From assembly GCA_951394045.1 (NCBI GenBank), contig OX595994.1, forward strand, positions 1 through 64,000: DNA of 64,000 nucleotides, read 5' to 3'. Shown here piece after piece: positions 63,141-64,000 of the stretch; within the stretch, counting starts at the first letter, position 1, and every line of letters starts with the position of its first letter. The translations under genes and the position numbers were made by a program. Under the pieces are notes generated by a model. The model ran no database searches. It saw only the letters and a list, made by a program, of their open reading frames with translations, and was not told where the DNA came from. This DNA comes from Nitzschia sp. DOCU1 (taxonomy: Eukaryota; Bacillariophyta; Bacillariophyceae; Bacillariales; Bacillariaceae).

Positions 63141-63681
63141 GATGATAGTTGTTGTATGGCGTAGCTGAAATAAAATTTGTGAATGGTGTTGTTGTTGTTG
63201 TTCTGCATGTAATCTACCGGTAGGAGAGGAAGTGAGATGCCGAGCGGTTGGAATGAGAAGTTTTGCGTTTCCGATGACGGTGTTGCCCACGGTTTGGGAG
63301 TATCGGTTAGGGAGTGCAGTAGTACCGGCAATGACAACGTTCAATTCTTGTGGGCTTATTCCAAATGTCGGTTGCAACTCATTTCTATTGTCTGGTTGTT
63401 AAATATCGAAACGACGTTGTATTCCCATGATTTATAAATCAGTACTTTGCTAGTTTTTTAGCTACTGTCTGTTAGTTGGAGTCCCCGTTAAAACACTCCA
63501 ACAGTTCGTTTCGCCGCAGACATGAGTGGCCCGCTAGCGCGCCCCGCCCAGCGCGTTCGGTGACGTTCCACGTGGTGGGGGGAGAAGTCGCGATCTTTTT
63601 TCGGTATCCTTTTCGAAGACACCTCAACTTCGTCTCCATCGTTTCCATTGACAACTCCTACGATACATTTTGAATGCCAAC
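63141..63681. other. Gap between divergent genes, no gene seen
   Basis: About 0.54 kb. A short upstream ATG at 63674 (ATG CCA ACA TGA) overlaps the start of the gene at 63682 and might reduce its translation. Confidence 0.4.
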
Positions 63682-64000
63682 ATGAAGCTCTCTTCTTTTT
63701 TCTTCCGGCATTATTGTCTGTCAATATTGCTAGTCTCGGCTCCCGTTTTAAGAGTGGTAAACTGCTGGCAGGTAGTATCTAAAAGCTCTGAGCTGAAACC
63801 AGCATCCAAGGAACAATGGCGGCAATCCGTCGTCCCATCAACGCAACGAAGACCGATGACAACATCAACCCTGAGAGCGTTGAAGTCAAACTGTGATGGT
63901 TCTACCAGTGAAATTGAACAGAGTCGACGACAAATGTTGCTAAGGAGTGCCATGGCTGTCTCGTCGTTGGCTTCCTGCATCGTTATTTCTGCAACCGTTA
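63682..64000 (+). CDS. Protein with plastid/thylakoid-lumen-type presequence, partial
   Basis: The first 106 codons of a gene cut by the window end. The N-terminus has a signal peptide-like stretch (FFFRHYCLSILLVSAPVLRV), then a Ser/Thr/Arg-rich region, then a twin-arginine followed by a hydrophobic segment (SRRQMLLRSAMAVSSLASCI). In diatoms this double arrangement is usual for nuclear-encoded thylakoid-lumen proteins taken up by the Tat route. The Ser/Ala before the first transit region lacks a clear ASAF motif, so the call is moderate. The mature protein lies outside the window. Confidence 0.55.
   Translation, partial: MKLSSFFFRHYCLSILLVSAPVLRVVNCWQVVSKSSELKPASKEQWRQSVVPSTQRRPMTTSTLRALKSNCDGSTSEIEQSRRQMLLRSAMAVSSLASCIVISATV

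Noticed and set aside
1..64000. tRNA, rRNA or snRNA genes
   Set aside because: I looked for tRNA A/B box-like pairs and cloverleaf-like stretches and found none I could support; a covariance-model scan would settle it.

Overview
The window looks like nuclear DNA of a diatom, probably a pennate one; the species cannot be fixed from the sequence. The evidence is: spliced genes with short GT-AG introns (about 70-115 bp); plastid preproteins with a signal peptide ending in an ASAF-type motif (ferredoxin-NADP reductase with SASAFAP, IspH with IQAFQP, and a third with SSAFLAP); and several members of protein families known to me only from diatoms.

Layout. 0-9.2 kb: IspH (4 exons), a diatom-lineage protein, a sulfatase, a second diatom-lineage protein and an ArfGAP. 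9.2-10.2 kb: three copies of a pyrimidine-rich repeat ending in telomere-like CCCTAA. 10.2-22.4 kb: a mosaic of broken genes, including a W-x-EE family gene with an in-frame stop and a decayed second copy of part of it, a broken duplicate of part of a Vps50 gene, a membrane-protein fragment between 116-bp direct repeats, and a hybrid histidine kinase whose C-terminal half lies upstream of its N-terminal half. 22.9-36.2 kb: ordinary genes on the minus strand (PP2A B56, armadillo protein, chalcone-isomerase-fold protein, 7TM receptor-like protein, plastid-targeted unknown). 36.4-37.0 kb: two arrays of a 29-bp doubly palindromic repeat. 37.8-43.8 kb: the intact Vps50/syndetin gene, source of the 14.4-16.0 kb duplicate. 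45.0-47.2 kb: two long hairpins and a 281-bp tandem triplication, next to a decayed minus-strand gene. 47.6-64 kb: a 2OG-Fe(II) oxygenase-like gene, a HAD phosphatase, two short disordered proteins, a decayed bromodomain (BRWD/PHIP-like) gene, plastid FNR, a large cysteine-rich surface protein, a small membrane protein, and the start of a gene with likely thylakoid-lumen targeting.

Togetherness. There are no operons. The ordinary genes serve plastid isoprenoid synthesis (IspH), photosynthetic electron transfer (FNR), membrane traffic (ArfGAP, Vps50) and signalling (PP2A B56, 7TM protein). The most unusual content is the rearranged 10-22 kb segment and the structured repeats at 9.3, 36.5 and 45-47 kb. 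Several frameshifts fall in homopolymer runs and may be assembly errors; deletions and scattered stops elsewhere in the same region argue for real decay. All identifications rest on motif reading by eye, without database searches.
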